From positions 62,001 to 126,000 of the forward strand of contig CALKJI010000009.1 in assembly GCA_937995655.1 (NCBI GenBank): DNA of 64,000 nt. Direction: 5' to 3'. The DNA comes from an uncultured Pseudothermotoga sp. (GTDB taxonomy: Bacteria > Thermotogota > Thermotogae > Thermotogales > DSM-5069). Position 1 is the stretch's first letter; every line of letters starts with the position of its first letter. The translations under genes and the position numbers were made by a program. Positions 1-8,578 of this stretch are shown here, one piece after another. The notes beneath the pieces were generated by a model, which searched no databases, was not told the DNA's origin, and worked only from the letters and a program-made list of their open reading frames with translations.

Positions 1-548
1 TAAATCCGCAAAAAATCATTGGTGCTGTCGGTGGCGATGATGACATAGTTATAAGATCTTTTGTTCACGGTTATGAACAAGGCGCAAAATATATTGATCC
101 AGAAATTCAGGTCAAAGTCATATACGTTGGTACCTGGGACGATCCGGCTAAGGGTAAACAGGCAGCGCTTCAGTTGTACGCGCAAGGAGCCGATGTAGTT
201 TTTCAGATAGCAGCCTTGACTGGCTTTGGAGTATTACAAGCAGCACAAGAGGTTGGCAAATATGCAATCGGAGTTGATTCGAACCAAAATCCGCTTGTTC
301 CTGGCCACGTTATAACTAGCGATTTAAAAGAGGTGGGTCAATCCATCTACAAGATATTCAAGATGATAATAGACGGAACCTTTGAAAAGGGTAAAGTTTA
401 CAGTTTTGGTGTCAAGGAAGGTATTGTTGGTCTGGCAGTAGATGATTACACTAAGAAAATCCTTCCTGCAGAGACAGTGGACAAGATACTGAAACTTCAG
501 GAAATGGTAGCCAATGGCACAATAGTTGTCAAACCCTACGTACCTTAA
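1..548 (+). CDS. BMP-family ABC transporter substrate-binding protein (5' truncated)
   Basis: The reading frame is open from base 3, so the gene begins before the window; the ORF track shows only an internal start at 174. The visible C-terminal ~180 residues contain the periplasmic-binding pattern of the basic membrane protein (PnrA/BmpA) family, with GAVGGDDD, SFVHGYEQGAKY, a DDPAKGKQAA stretch and GADVVFQ. Family members capture purine nucleosides outside the membrane and hand them to an ABC permease. The next three genes are the matching ATPase and two permeases, which supports a nucleoside importer. The signal peptide or lipobox cannot be checked because the N-terminus is missing. The ligand is inferred from family and context only. 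Confidence 0.85.
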   Translation, partial: NPQKIIGAVGGDDDIVIRSFVHGYEQGAKYIDPEIQVKVIYVGTWDDPAKGKQAALQLYAQGADVVFQIAALTGFGVLQAAQEVGKYAIGVDSNQNPLVPGHVITSDLKEVGQSIYKIFKMIIDGTFEKGKVYSFGVKEGIVGLAVDDYTKKILPAETVDKILKLQEMVANGTIVVKPYVP

Positions 549-564
549 TCTGGGGGTTGGCAAA

Positions 565-2073
565 TTGGCATTTGTCGAGATGTCAAAAATATACAAAGTC
601 TACCCGCCAAACGTAGTTGCACTGAACGGGGTGGATCTCTCTCTTGAGAGGGGAGAGATTCACTCCATTGTTGGTGAAAATGGTGCTGGTAAGTCAACAC
701 TGGTGAGAATACTCTATGGAATGATCAAACCTTCTTCGGGTGAAATAAAGATCGATGGAGAGAAGGTTCAGATATCCAATCCTTCTGAAGCCATGAAGTT
801 GGGTATAGGTATGGTACATCAGGAATTCATGTTGATACCATCCTTCAAAGTTTTTGAAAATATCATCCTTGGTCAGGAAAGATCAACTCTGGGGTTCATA
901 AACAGAAAAAAAGCTGCAAAAACGGTGCAGCAGATTATCGATCAATATGGATTTGGAGTGGATTCAAACACGGTGGTATCCCAATTATCGGTGGCAGCAC
1001 AGCAGAAAGTGGAGATAATAAAACAACTTTACAAAAAGGCAAAAGTCCTCATTCTTGATGAGCCAACGGCTGTCTTGACTCCTCAAGAGAGCGATGAGTT
1101 GTTTGAGCAAATCACAAGGCTCAAAGGTCAGGGTAAAACAATAGTTTTCATAAGCCACAAACTTGACGAAGTCTTGAAGATCTCCGACAGAATAACGGTT
1201 CTGAGGAAAGGACAGAGAGTTACAACACTGGAAAACAAAGATGTGAATGCAATCGAACTTGCAAAAATGATGATCGGTAGAAATCTATCACAAATCAGCA
1301 AAAGAGAATCACAACCAGGCAAGGAAGTTCTTTCCATAAAACATCTATCAGTGAGATCAAACAGGACTAACAAAGAAGTCCTGAGCAATGTAAACCTGTC
1401 GGTGAGAGCTGGTGAAATCGTTGGTATAGCTGGTGTTGAGGGAAATGGCCAGTATGAACTGGTACAAAGTATTGTTGGAACGATTAGACCTTATAGCGGA
1501 GAGATTATTGTGAACGATACTGACCTAACGCAAGCTCCAATAAGAGAAAGAAGAAAGTTAATCTGTTATGTCCCTCAAGATAGAAAGTATTCAGGCCTAG
1601 CCTTAAAGGCAACTATGCTGGAAAATATGATAATGACACATCATCTGAAGGATGAATTTAAGAAAGGTCTTTTAGCATTAGATTGGAAGAAGGCATATTC
1701 TTATGCAAAACAAGCGGCTGAACAGTTCGATATCCTTTATAGGAGCTTAGATGAAAAGCCGGAGGTTCTATCGGGAGGTAATCAGCAAAAAGTAGTTGTT
1801 GCTAGAGAATTCTCACTGGGATACACACTGATTGTACTTGATCAACCAACGCGCGGTTTGGATATTGCGTCTACAGAGTACATTCGACGTTTAATATTGC
1901 AGATGAGAGATGCAGGCAAAGCTATTTTGCTTGTCTCAGCTGATCTTGATGAACTAATGCAATTGTCCGATAGGCTTTATGTTATTAAAGATGGTAAGAT
2001 TGTAGCACACATTGATCCAAGTAAGGCAGACATTCACACCATTGGAAATTATATGCTGGGGGTGGTGAATTGA
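565..2073 (+). CDS. Nucleoside-type ABC importer ATP-binding protein, two ABC domains
   Basis: This protein of about 502 residues has two nucleotide-binding domains, as in the YufO/NupA and RbsA-type ATPases of BMP importers. The first domain has Walker A GENGAGKST, an LSVAAQQ-type signature and Walker B LILDEPTAVL. The second has a degenerate P-loop (GVEGNGQYE) with a normal signature LSGGNQQK and VLDQPTRGLD, the usual asymmetry of the family. The track start at 526 lies inside the upstream gene. TTG 565 follows a GGGGGT site at good spacing and begins just before the conserved FVEMSKIYK, so I prefer it; ATG 580 is possible. Its stop overlaps the start of the permease, indicating translational coupling. 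Confidence 0.9.
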   Translation: MAFVEMSKIYKVYPPNVVALNGVDLSLERGEIHSIVGENGAGKSTLVRILYGMIKPSSGEIKIDGEKVQISNPSEAMKLGIGMVHQEFMLIPSFKVFENIILGQERSTLGFINRKKAAKTVQQIIDQYGFGVDSNTVVSQLSVAAQQKVEIIKQLYKKAKVLILDEPTAVLTPQESDELFEQITRLKGQGKTIVFISHKLDEVLKISDRITVLRKGQRVTTLENKDVNAIELAKMMIGRNLSQISKRESQPGKEVLSIKHLSVRSNRTNKEVLSNVNLSVRAGEIVGIAGVEGNGQYELVQSIVGTIRPYSGEIIVNDTDLTQAPIRERRKLICYVPQDRKYSGLALKATMLENMIMTHHLKDEFKKGLLALDWKKAYSYAKQAAEQFDILYRSLDEKPEVLSGGNQQKVVVAREFSLGYTLIVLDQPTRGLDIASTEYIRRLILQMRDAGKAILLVSADLDELMQLSDRLYVIKDGKIVAHIDPSKADIHTIGNYMLGVVN

Positions 2074-3125
2074 AAATTTTTCGAAGGGTTATAATATCCC
2101 TTCTTTCAATAGCATCGGCTTTCTTAATATGTGCAATTTTAATTAAAATCCAGAGAAACTCGCCAATAGAAGTGTATAAAGCTTTGTACGCATATGGTTT
2201 AGGATCTTGGTTTTCTCTTTCCTCCACTCTCAACACAGCCACACCATTGATCTTTACAGGTGTCTCTGCAGCCGTCGCTTTCGCCTCCGGTGTTATCAAT
2301 CTGGGTCAGCACGGTCAACTCCTGATGGGTGCAATTTTAACTGCTATATTGGGTGTTTATTTGAATCTGCCGGGCTTGATTGGAATACCTGTTTTGGTGG
2401 TATTTGGAGGATTTGCAGGCGCATTGTGGGCTGGTGTTGCGGCAGTACTTAAGAAATTTTATAGAATGGACGAATTCATATCCACACTGATGCTCAACTT
2501 TATTGCAGAATACTTCACCATCTATTTGGCAACGTATCCTTTTCTTGACAAGAAGGCTTATGTTCCTGCAACAAGGCTCATAAAGCGTATCTATTTTATG
2601 CCAGACGTGAGTGGTCTGAGCCTTGCTTTTTTTGTCGCCATATTCTCTGCACTGATCTCATATTGGTACATCAAAAAGACACGATCTGGCTATGAATTGA
2701 GGATGATGGGGCACAATATCAATTTTGCAAGAATTGGTGGTTGTTCTGTTGAATTAAACACAACTCTTGTTCTGTTATTAACAGGATTCCTTTCTGGTCT
2801 TGCCGGAGGATTGTTGATCCTTGGAGGTACACAACATCGTTTTATGAAAGGTATAGGAGCAAATTTTGGTTGGGATGGTGTGATGATAGCAATCATTGCA
2901 AACAACAGTATAATTGAGACCCTTTTCTATGGTCTTTTCTTTGGTGCTCTGAAGAACGGTGCCATCGGTATGGAATTCGAGACAGCGGTACCTTCAGAGT
3001 TCATTCTACTTCTGCAGGCAGTGATCGTACTGGTGGTAGTTGGTGCAAGAAGCGCTATAGAATATTACACCCAGTGGATAAGATCTCTGGCAAAGTTGAA
3101 AAAGGTTGTGAGTGGTAATGATTGA
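2070..3125 (+). CDS. ABC transporter permease, BMP/nucleoside type (first)
   Basis: This hydrophobic protein of 351 residues belongs to the branched-chain/ribose-type permease superfamily (BPD_transp_2) and corresponds to YufP-like subunits of nucleoside importers. The sequence shows an N-terminal membrane segment and several further hydrophobic helices. Family-type blocks are GVINLGQHGQLLMGA and FISTLMLNFIAEY, with a glycine-rich GFLSGLAGGLLILGGTQ region near the C-terminus. The TTG start overlaps the ATPase stop as ATTGA and sits behind GGGGGTGGTG. It should pair with the following permease to form the transmembrane channel. The nucleoside substrate is inferred. Confidence 0.87.
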   Translation: MKIFRRVIISLLSIASAFLICAILIKIQRNSPIEVYKALYAYGLGSWFSLSSTLNTATPLIFTGVSAAVAFASGVINLGQHGQLLMGAILTAILGVYLNLPGLIGIPVLVVFGGFAGALWAGVAAVLKKFYRMDEFISTLMLNFIAEYFTIYLATYPFLDKKAYVPATRLIKRIYFMPDVSGLSLAFFVAIFSALISYWYIKKTRSGYELRMMGHNINFARIGGCSVELNTTLVLLLTGFLSGLAGGLLILGGTQHRFMKGIGANFGWDGVMIAIIANNSIIETLFYGLFFGALKNGAIGMEFETAVPSEFILLLQAVIVLVVVGARSAIEYYTQWIRSLAKLKKVVSGND

Positions 3126-4014
3126 GCTACTATTACATATGTTTAGAGCAACTTTGAGTAGTGCAACTCCAATTATGCTTGCTGCCCTTGGTGGTATGTT
3201 CACATATTATGCCAATATCTTCAATATCGCTATGGAAGGTATAATGCTTACTGGTGCGTTTTTTGCAGTTTATGGCAGTTACTTTTTCGGTAACTGGTTT
3301 TTGGGATTAATCTTTGCCTTGATTAGTGGTTTATTCATGGCTGCACTGTTTGCTCTCTTTGCCATATATTTCCGTTGTGACCAATTCATCACAGGCATTG
3401 GAATCAACATGCTAGCTTTAGGTTGGACCACTTACGCGTTGCGCAGTACCTTCAAGGTGAAAGGAGCTTTGATATCGCCCAAAATCGTTCCTTTGCCAAA
3501 GTGGAACATACCAATCTTGGATCGGTTGGGCCAGGTGGGCAATATCTTCTCTGGACATCCCTTCCTTGTTTATATGGCCTTTGCAAGTGCGCTCTTACTG
3601 GAGATAATAATATTCAACAACAAGTTCGGTTTACACTTGAGGGCAACAGGTGAAGATCAAGAAGCAGCAAAATCGGCAGGTATCAAGCCAATCAAAATGA
3701 AGTGGATCGCGACCATCCTTTGTGGATTATTATCTGCTTTGGCCGGCGTTTATCTTTCATTAGGGTATGTCACTCTTTTCAGCGAGAATATGTCCAATGG
3801 CCGAGGTTGGATCTCCTTGGCAATAATCATACTTGTTAAAGGAAGACCGATTGGAATACTCAGTTTATCAATGATCTTTGGTCTGTTTGAAAGCGTTGGA
3901 TTGATATTACAGCATTACAAGCTAGCGCCACAGTTTGCTTCTATGATCCCATACTTAGCTACCTTGTTTGTGCTCTATTTCTATGGGAAAGAAAAGAAGA
4001 AGTTACAATGGTGA
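3118..4014 (+). CDS. ABC transporter permease, BMP/nucleoside type (second)
   Basis: This is the second membrane subunit, about 298 residues, of the YufQ-like type. It has the family block IFNIAMEGIMLTGAFFAVYGS near residue 35 and hydrophobic helices throughout. The conserved GLLSALAGVYLSLGY region lies around residue 215, and the acidic-basic tail is cytoplasmic. The ATG at 3118 overlaps the previous gene by eight bases; the track GTG at 3112 is the alternative. Two distinct permeases plus a fused double ATPase and a BMP binding protein form the complete import complex expected for this family. A strong Shine-Dalgarno immediately follows the stop and belongs to the next gene. Confidence 0.87.
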   Translation: MIELLLHMFRATLSSATPIMLAALGGMFTYYANIFNIAMEGIMLTGAFFAVYGSYFFGNWFLGLIFALISGLFMAALFALFAIYFRCDQFITGIGINMLALGWTTYALRSTFKVKGALISPKIVPLPKWNIPILDRLGQVGNIFSGHPFLVYMAFASALLLEIIIFNNKFGLHLRATGEDQEAAKSAGIKPIKMKWIATILCGLLSALAGVYLSLGYVTLFSENMSNGRGWISLAIIILVKGRPIGILSLSMIFGLFESVGLILQHYKLAPQFASMIPYLATLFVLYFYGKEKKKLQW

Positions 4015-4021
4015 ATCTGAC

Positions 4022-4030
4022 AGGAGGTGA
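4022..4030 (+). promoter_or_regulatory. Shine-Dalgarno AGGAGGTGA that points to a CTG start
   Basis: The sequence is a perfect AGGAGGTGA. It lies six bases before CTG 4037 and about 57 bases before the TTG start offered by the ORF track. The TGA within it is an in-frame stop for the downstream gene, so translation must begin after it. No ATG, GTG or TTG occurs in that frame before 4088. Confidence 0.7.
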
Positions 4031-4036
4031 GCAGTT

Positions 4037-5419
4037 CTGAAGGCTTGGGAATACGAAGCAAAAATACGAAAGAGTGCAGAACCAACGTTGGATGAAAAAG
4101 GTTCTTGGTTAGAATCGGTTGATCTTAGTGTCTTCCCTTCAAGATTGGTTGAATTATTTTGGAAAAGTCAAGTTCCAGGTTCAAGGGCGCCTGAATGTTT
4201 GATAGCTGGGGCTATACAGTCAACAGAGAACATGGGCAGACATGTTCAAGAAGCAGAGATACTTTTTGAACATGGCCTAGAACTTCTGGATCGTGGAAGG
4301 ATAAACCAACTAAAATCTGTTACTAGTTTGATATTCAAAAGCCTTAGAGAAGCAGGCATCGACAAAAATCATCATTACCATAGATATGAAAGGCCCTTGA
4401 AGTGGGCAGCCATATCGGCTGGTTTTCCCAAAGATCAGAGAGATCATAAAACCATTTCTTTCGACAAGATACTGGGTGGATGGCTTGGGCAGATTGCAGG
4501 AGCCTCGATGGGGACGAAGTTCGAAGGTTACAGAGGAGAAATACTTGAAAGATGCTATGGAACAACTTTGGGTTATTATCTTGGAACGCCAGACACCTAT
4601 AACGACGATATAACCTATGAAATAGCTTTCCTACAGGCACTGAAAGAAAATGATGTGTTAACCTGGAACGAAATAGCATCAAAATGGCTTGAACTGATTC
4701 CCTTTGGCTGGAGTGCAGAGTACATCGCATTGGAGAACTTGAAGATGGGTATTTTTCCACCAGAGTCTGGCAGTTTCAACAATCCATTTCAAGAATGGAT
4801 AGGTGCTCAAATGCGATGTATGATTCATGGTCTGGTATGTCCCGGGCGGCCAAGGGATGCTGCTTATCTTGCTTACATAGATTCATGTGTTTCCCACTCA
4901 GGAAATGGTGTGTATGGTGGAATACACAGCGCGGTTATGACTTCACTCGCCTTCATTCATGATGATGTGAAAAAAATCATAGAACAATCTACAAAGTACG
5001 TTCCAAGAAATACTGAGTTTGAACACGTCCTAATCGATATCATAGAAGAATGCAAAAAGAGTAGTTCCTGGAGAGATGTGAGATCATTCATAGAGCAGCG
5101 TTTCGAAAGATATAACTGGATACATGTGTATCCAAATCTTTGTTGTGTTATAACTTCTTTATGGTATGGCGAGGGCGATTTTGATAAGACCATGTATATA
5201 GTCTCTGGGTTGGGATACGACGTTGACTGCAATGCCGGTGAAGTTGGTACAATCCTCGGTGTGATCAAGGGTGCACAGGGACTCTCAGACAGGTGGGTTA
5301 GTCCACTTGGTGAGTATCTTTACACTTACATTGCGGGCTTTGAAAGGATCAAAATCACAGACCTCGCTCAGTTGACTGCGAGTATGACAACAAAGATAGA
5401 GTCTTTAATAAGTACTTGA
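4037..5419 (+). CDS. ADP-ribosylglycohydrolase family protein, probable CTG start
   Basis: The protein is about 460 residues. Its core from roughly residue 145 onward matches the ADP-ribosylglycohydrolase (DraG/ARH) fold: an entry block LGGWLGQIAGASMGTKFEG, an acidic metal site TYNDDITYE, and a second site GYDVDCNAGEVGTILG. Enzymes of this family hydrolyse N- or O-linked ADP-ribose or related nucleosides using two metal ions. An N-terminal extension of about 140 residues has no domain I recognise. The start at CTG 4037 is chosen from a perfect ribosome site six bases upstream; starting at TTG 4088 would leave that site unused. Position straight after a nucleoside importer suggests a role in using imported nucleosides or ADP-ribose compounds. 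Confidence 0.85.
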   Translation: MKAWEYEAKIRKSAEPTLDEKGSWLESVDLSVFPSRLVELFWKSQVPGSRAPECLIAGAIQSTENMGRHVQEAEILFEHGLELLDRGRINQLKSVTSLIFKSLREAGIDKNHHYHRYERPLKWAAISAGFPKDQRDHKTISFDKILGGWLGQIAGASMGTKFEGYRGEILERCYGTTLGYYLGTPDTYNDDITYEIAFLQALKENDVLTWNEIASKWLELIPFGWSAEYIALENLKMGIFPPESGSFNNPFQEWIGAQMRCMIHGLVCPGRPRDAAYLAYIDSCVSHSGNGVYGGIHSAVMTSLAFIHDDVKKIIEQSTKYVPRNTEFEHVLIDIIEECKKSSSWRDVRSFIEQRFERYNWIHVYPNLCCVITSLWYGEGDFDKTMYIVSGLGYDVDCNAGEVGTILGVIKGAQGLSDRWVSPLGEYLYTYIAGFERIKITDLAQLTASMTTKIESLIST

Positions 5420-6035
5420 CAATGTAGTTGATTGTTTCAAAGTTAGAGATAGCAAAGTTCTGTCTTCGTTATTTTGTGTAGAAAAGATCAATTTTTTTGC
5501 ATCAAGTTCTCGTCAAATGAGCTCTTCAGGTTTCTGGGGGCCTTACGGAAATCGTATTATATATAATGGACAGCGCTGTCAGGTAGGAGATCCCACAACA
5601 AATAGGGGTTGGTCTACCCCGTCCTTAAGTCGTGAAAAATTACAGGATGTACATAAAAGTGCTATATAAGGTAAAGTCATATTGCTTTGCAGAATGTTGC
5701 AACGATTTCTTAGGTGATGGTTATAGGTATGTCGTAAACTCGTCGGGTAGCAAACCAAAGTCGAAGTCAAGGTTAACAAAGGGCCAAAGTCATGGGGAAA
5801 ACCCTTTGAAAATTGTAAAGGAGGCCTGGAAGCTCTCTTGTTTTCAGAAGATTCCCCAGCATTTGGCTTAGCACTTGGGTCATTTTGATGAGGTTCTTCA
5901 AGAGTGATGAGAAGCCTTGGAAGTTCTTGGCCTTCTATTTTTGATGGTTCTTATCAGATGTTATATGAAGACTTGACATTTCTTCTATGTAGTGGTTTAT
6001 AATATTTCGATTCAAGATTGTTAGGAGGGAAGGAC
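5420..6035. other. Intergenic stretch without a convincing gene; several inverted repeats
   Basis: This 616-base gap is long for this genome. It holds a perfect 12-base palindrome GACAGCGCTGTC (5569-5580) just after a TATAAT, a small hairpin GGGGT/ACCCC (5605-5620), and a CAAAGGG/CCCTTTG pair (5777-5808). An 80-codon open frame at 5632-5871 has no ribosome site before its start and resembles no family I know. The segment could be a decayed gene, a remnant of a mobile element or an unannotated small RNA. I cannot distinguish these by eye. Confidence 0.5.
5973..6003 (+). promoter_or_regulatory. Likely sigma-A promoter of acpP
   Basis: TTGACA (5973-5978) and TATAAT (5998-6003) are perfect consensus hexamers separated by 19 bases, slightly longer than the optimum of 17. 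They sit 33 bases before the acpP start, which has a good AGGAGGGA ribosome site. The gene is preceded by a long gap, so it must carry its own promoter. Confidence 0.6.
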
Positions 6036-6320
6036 ATGAACAAAGATGAACTTATGGAAAGGATCAGAGAATTAGTCGCTGAAAAGCTGGGTGCTGATAT
6101 TGATGAAGTCACCGAAGATGCTGATCTAATCGATGATCTGGATGCTGATTCTTTGGACCTGGTGGATCTTGTGATGGCATTCGAAGATGAATTTGGAGTC
6201 TCAATACCAGACGAAAAATTGGAGAAAATAAGAACTGTGAGAGACATCTTCAAGATTCTTTACGCAAGCCTTGAATCTGAAGAAAAAGAGGAAAAAGAAG
6301 AAGAGCCCGATGAAGAATGA
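6036..6320 (+). CDS. acpP: Acyl carrier protein with extended acidic tail
   Basis: This small acidic protein of 94 residues carries the phosphopantetheine attachment motif DADSLDLVDLV, with the modified serine near residue 38, and the typical four-helix ACP pattern. It carries growing acyl chains for fatty acid synthesis or related pathways. ATG 6036 follows AGGAGGGA and is preferred to the track TTG at 6018. The last fifteen residues are almost all glutamate, lysine and aspartate (SEEKEEKEEEPDEE), longer than the usual ACP end. It stands alone between its own promoter and terminator with no fab genes beside it. Confidence 0.95.
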   Translation: MNKDELMERIRELVAEKLGADIDEVTEDADLIDDLDADSLDLVDLVMAFEDEFGVSIPDEKLEKIRTVRDIFKILYASLESEEKEEKEEEPDEE

Positions 6321-6330
6321 TCAATCTGAA

Positions 6331-6359
6331 AGTCGCTGGTCAAACCAGCGACTTTTTTT
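6331..6359 (+). terminator. Rho-independent terminator of acpP, overlapping the 3' end of manA
   Basis: A perfect 9-bp stem AGTCGCTGG/CCAGCGACT with a 5-base loop is followed by seven T residues on the + strand. The stop codon of the convergent manA gene lies in the loop region (6340-6342), so the hairpin also encodes the last codons of manA on the other strand. Confidence 0.85.
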
Positions 6360-7200
6360 GTAGATGCTGCCACTTTGGCCCTAGTTTTATAACCAATGCT
6401 TCTCCTTTAAGGTGAGCGATTTGGTCACCCAAGATTAGATAAGTCTCGTAGCGACTTGTCTCTATCTGGTCTATCTTCCCTTCTGTTAACATCACAATCA
6501 TCGAATTGGGATAAACATAAGTACTATCATGACATCTGTAAACCTGAAAATAATCACATTGAAAACAATCAAGAGATTTAAAAATCAGTTCATCAGGATT
6601 GATTTTCTTAAAAACACTTAAGGCTTTCTGAGTGTGTAATTCCCGTCCTCTTCCCCAGTCGTAAACTCTGTACGTAAGATCAGATGACTGTTGTACCTCT
6701 ATGAGAAGTGATCCGGGGCCTATAGCATGTAAGACCCCTGCCGGAACATAGACAAGATCGCCTGCCCTGATGTTGAATACTTTCATCTCTTCTGAAAGAG
6801 AATTAGATGAAATGCTCTTTGCTAAATCTAGATCCGGACTTGACAAAGCTATCGTACTGTCTTTGAGAAAAAACCAGCATTCAGTCTTGCCCCAGGGTTC
6901 CTTTTCAATTCTTTGCGCATACTCATCATCTGGGTGAACCTGAACAGAAAGCCATTGCTCGGAGGAAATCAATTTTATCAAAATTGGGAACCTCTCAAGA
7001 GTCAGATCGAAAAAGTTGATAAGAGAAGCCAAGTCAAAACTCTCGCCAGAGGGTGCTTGCACTTTTGTTCGTACCGTTGGATGATCTGACAACAACCACA
7101 CTTCACCCACAGGTTTTCGACAATCAAGGCAGAAAAGATCGTTAAGTTCGAAACTTCCCCATATCATCTCTCTAGCCTGGGGTATCGACCTGAGTATCAA
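6340..7200 (-). CDS. manA: Mannose-6-phosphate isomerase, class I (cupin)
   Basis: The protein interconverts mannose 6-phosphate and fructose 6-phosphate using a metal in a cupin fold. Family motifs visible are VGEVWLLSDHP, the metal-binding QVHPDDEYAQ, GKTECWFFL, and GDLVYVPAGVLHAIGPG followed by LLIEVQQSSDLTYRVYDWGR. The length of about 286 residues fits the short Bacillus-type enzymes. The track start at 7215 would overlap the DUF342 gene by 44 bases; TTG 7200 lies behind GGAGGT at proper spacing and is preferred. It is the last gene of a long minus-strand operon, and its stop lies in the acpP terminator hairpin. Confidence 0.9.
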   Translation of the reverse strand: MILRSIPQAREMIWGSFELNDLFCLDCRKPVGEVWLLSDHPTVRTKVQAPSGESFDLASLINFFDLTLERFPILIKLISSEQWLSVQVHPDDEYAQRIEKEPWGKTECWFFLKDSTIALSSPDLDLAKSISSNSLSEEMKVFNIRAGDLVYVPAGVLHAIGPGSLLIEVQQSSDLTYRVYDWGRGRELHTQKALSVFKKINPDELIFKSLDCFQCDYFQVYRCHDSTYVYPNSMIVMLTEGKIDQIETSRYETYLILGDQIAHLKGEALVIKLGPKWQHLQKKSLV

Positions 7201-8578
7201 CTGAATAACCTCCAAGCCTTATTTCTTGATTCTCTAACAAGATCAAAGCTTTCTCAAAAGTTTTATCTGCATAGAATTTCTTCTCAAAAATTATTACTTC
7301 AACACCGGGATGCAAGACTTTCCTAGCTATGACCTTGGCCCGGTTGAATCTTTCTTTTATCTGTGATTCCAATTCTTGCAGTTTCTTTTCATTCACCTCG
7401 ATAGTGTTTCTGAGATTTATCATGGTCTGGCCAACTTTCTTGTAAACCTCCATTTTATCAGGGGGAAGCTGACCTTGATTCTTTTCCATCATTGTTTTCA
7501 GTGTTCTGTAAATATTAACCAGCTTCGATAGGTTTTCCCTGTCAAGTTCTAATTTGCCCCGTATCAACTTGATTTCATCTCTCGCTTGTGGATCGAATCC
7601 TATTTCTATCAGTGTCCTAATACCAAGTGGCGAACCTATTTCTTCAGCTTCGACGAGAAAACCTGCCACGATGGAACCACCTGCAATTACTCCTTTATTA
7701 CCCGTCGCCTTCACCTCTATGCCGGCTCGAATCTGAGAATTAGTTATAGGCCCATTCACAAGGACGCTTCTACCGGCCTCTACGATTGCATTTTCCAGGA
7801 ACCTGGCATTGACGTCCTCTTTTGCCTTAACAATTCCCTTTTCTCTGCCTTTGATACCCAGCGCACTAACCGACCCTTCAAAGGAAACAACAGTTGCAGC
7901 TTCTATGACACCATTAACAGTAACATTTCCCTTTGCCTTGACACTGAAACCAGGTTTAACATCTCCGGAGATCTGTACCTCGCCAGGAAAATCTATGTTC
8001 CCACTGGCGTAATCGACATCCCCCTTTATTATAAGAACTTCATTTACATCTATAGACCCATCTGTTCTGGCGACCAATATACCATCTATATTTGCAATCA
8101 CTTTTTTGCCGTCTTCAGAAAGCTTGACATTCTTCCCGAGTTTAAGCTGCGCAGGCCTACCAGGTTTTGGATTCAGCGATCTTCCGAAGACGTTCCTACC
8201 TTCTATACCAGAAGTTGGAGGTATGATCTCCGCGATTTCTTGACCTGATCTGACTATTTGCCTTGTGCGACTTGGAAGCTCTCTCAAATCGATTCTATCC
8301 TTTGTTTGTTCTGATGGTTCGCGCTTCTCGGGTTGGATCATGAGGATCTGTCCGTCTTCACCATTGAGTGGTTCTTTCCCCATGGCAACTAGAACCGGAA
8401 CATCAAAGGTCTTTTTTCTCAAAAGATCCTCAATTGCTTCTTCAAGAATGCCGTATACTATTCCATTGGCTTGTAAATAAGAGAGTATTTGATCCTTCGA
8501 TAATTCTTCGCCCCCTTCTGGTGAGACAATTATGTAAGCTTCAAGCCCATTACTCGAAACCTTTAATTGTGCTCTCAC
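7172..8578 (-). CDS. DUF342 (FapA family) protein
   Basis: The protein is 468 residues. The central part carries the glycine- and valine-rich beta-helical repeats typical of DUF342, with phrases such as VLIIKGDVDY, VQISGDVKPGFSVKAKGNV and IEAATVVSFEGSVSALG. The preceding IIPPTSGIEGRNVFG is the family entry motif. A coiled-coil, charged region follows around residues 340-420 and the C-terminus is beta-rich. The family is widespread in Firmicutes and Thermotogota but its biochemical role is unsettled; links to polar or cell-surface organisation have been proposed. GTG 8578 follows GGGGGAT. The gene overlaps trmFO upstream and manA downstream, so it is part of the same transcript. Confidence 0.82.
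   Translation of the reverse strand: MRAQLKVSSNGLEAYIIVSPEGGEELSKDQILSYLQANGIVYGILEEAIEDLLRKKTFDVPVLVAMGKEPLNGEDGQILMIQPEKREPSEQTKDRIDLRELPSRTRQIVRSGQEIAEIIPPTSGIEGRNVFGRSLNPKPGRPAQLKLGKNVKLSEDGKKVIANIDGILVARTDGSIDVNEVLIIKGDVDYASGNIDFPGEVQISGDVKPGFSVKAKGNVTVNGVIEAATVVSFEGSVSALGIKGREKGIVKAKEDVNARFLENAIVEAGRSVLVNGPITNSQIRAGIEVKATGNKGVIAGGSIVAGFLVEAEEIGSPLGIRTLIEIGFDPQARDEIKLIRGKLELDRENLSKLVNIYRTLKTMMEKNQGQLPPDKMEVYKKVGQTMINLRNTIEVNEKKLQELESQIKERFNRAKVIARKVLHPGVEVIIFEKKFYADKTFEKALILLENQEIRLGGYSVDTQVDTPG

Noticed and set aside
4344-4760. 138-codon minus-strand frame
   Set aside because: Antisense to the ADP-ribosylglycohydrolase core motifs with no independent signal.
5632-5871. Open frame of 79 codons in the long gap
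   Set aside because: No ribosome site before its start, no recognisable family and unusual cysteine/lysine composition; left as an unassigned gap.
7586-8248. 220-codon plus-strand frame
   Set aside because: It lies wholly antisense to the DUF342 gene, has many cysteine and tyrosine residues and no ribosome site; a shadow.
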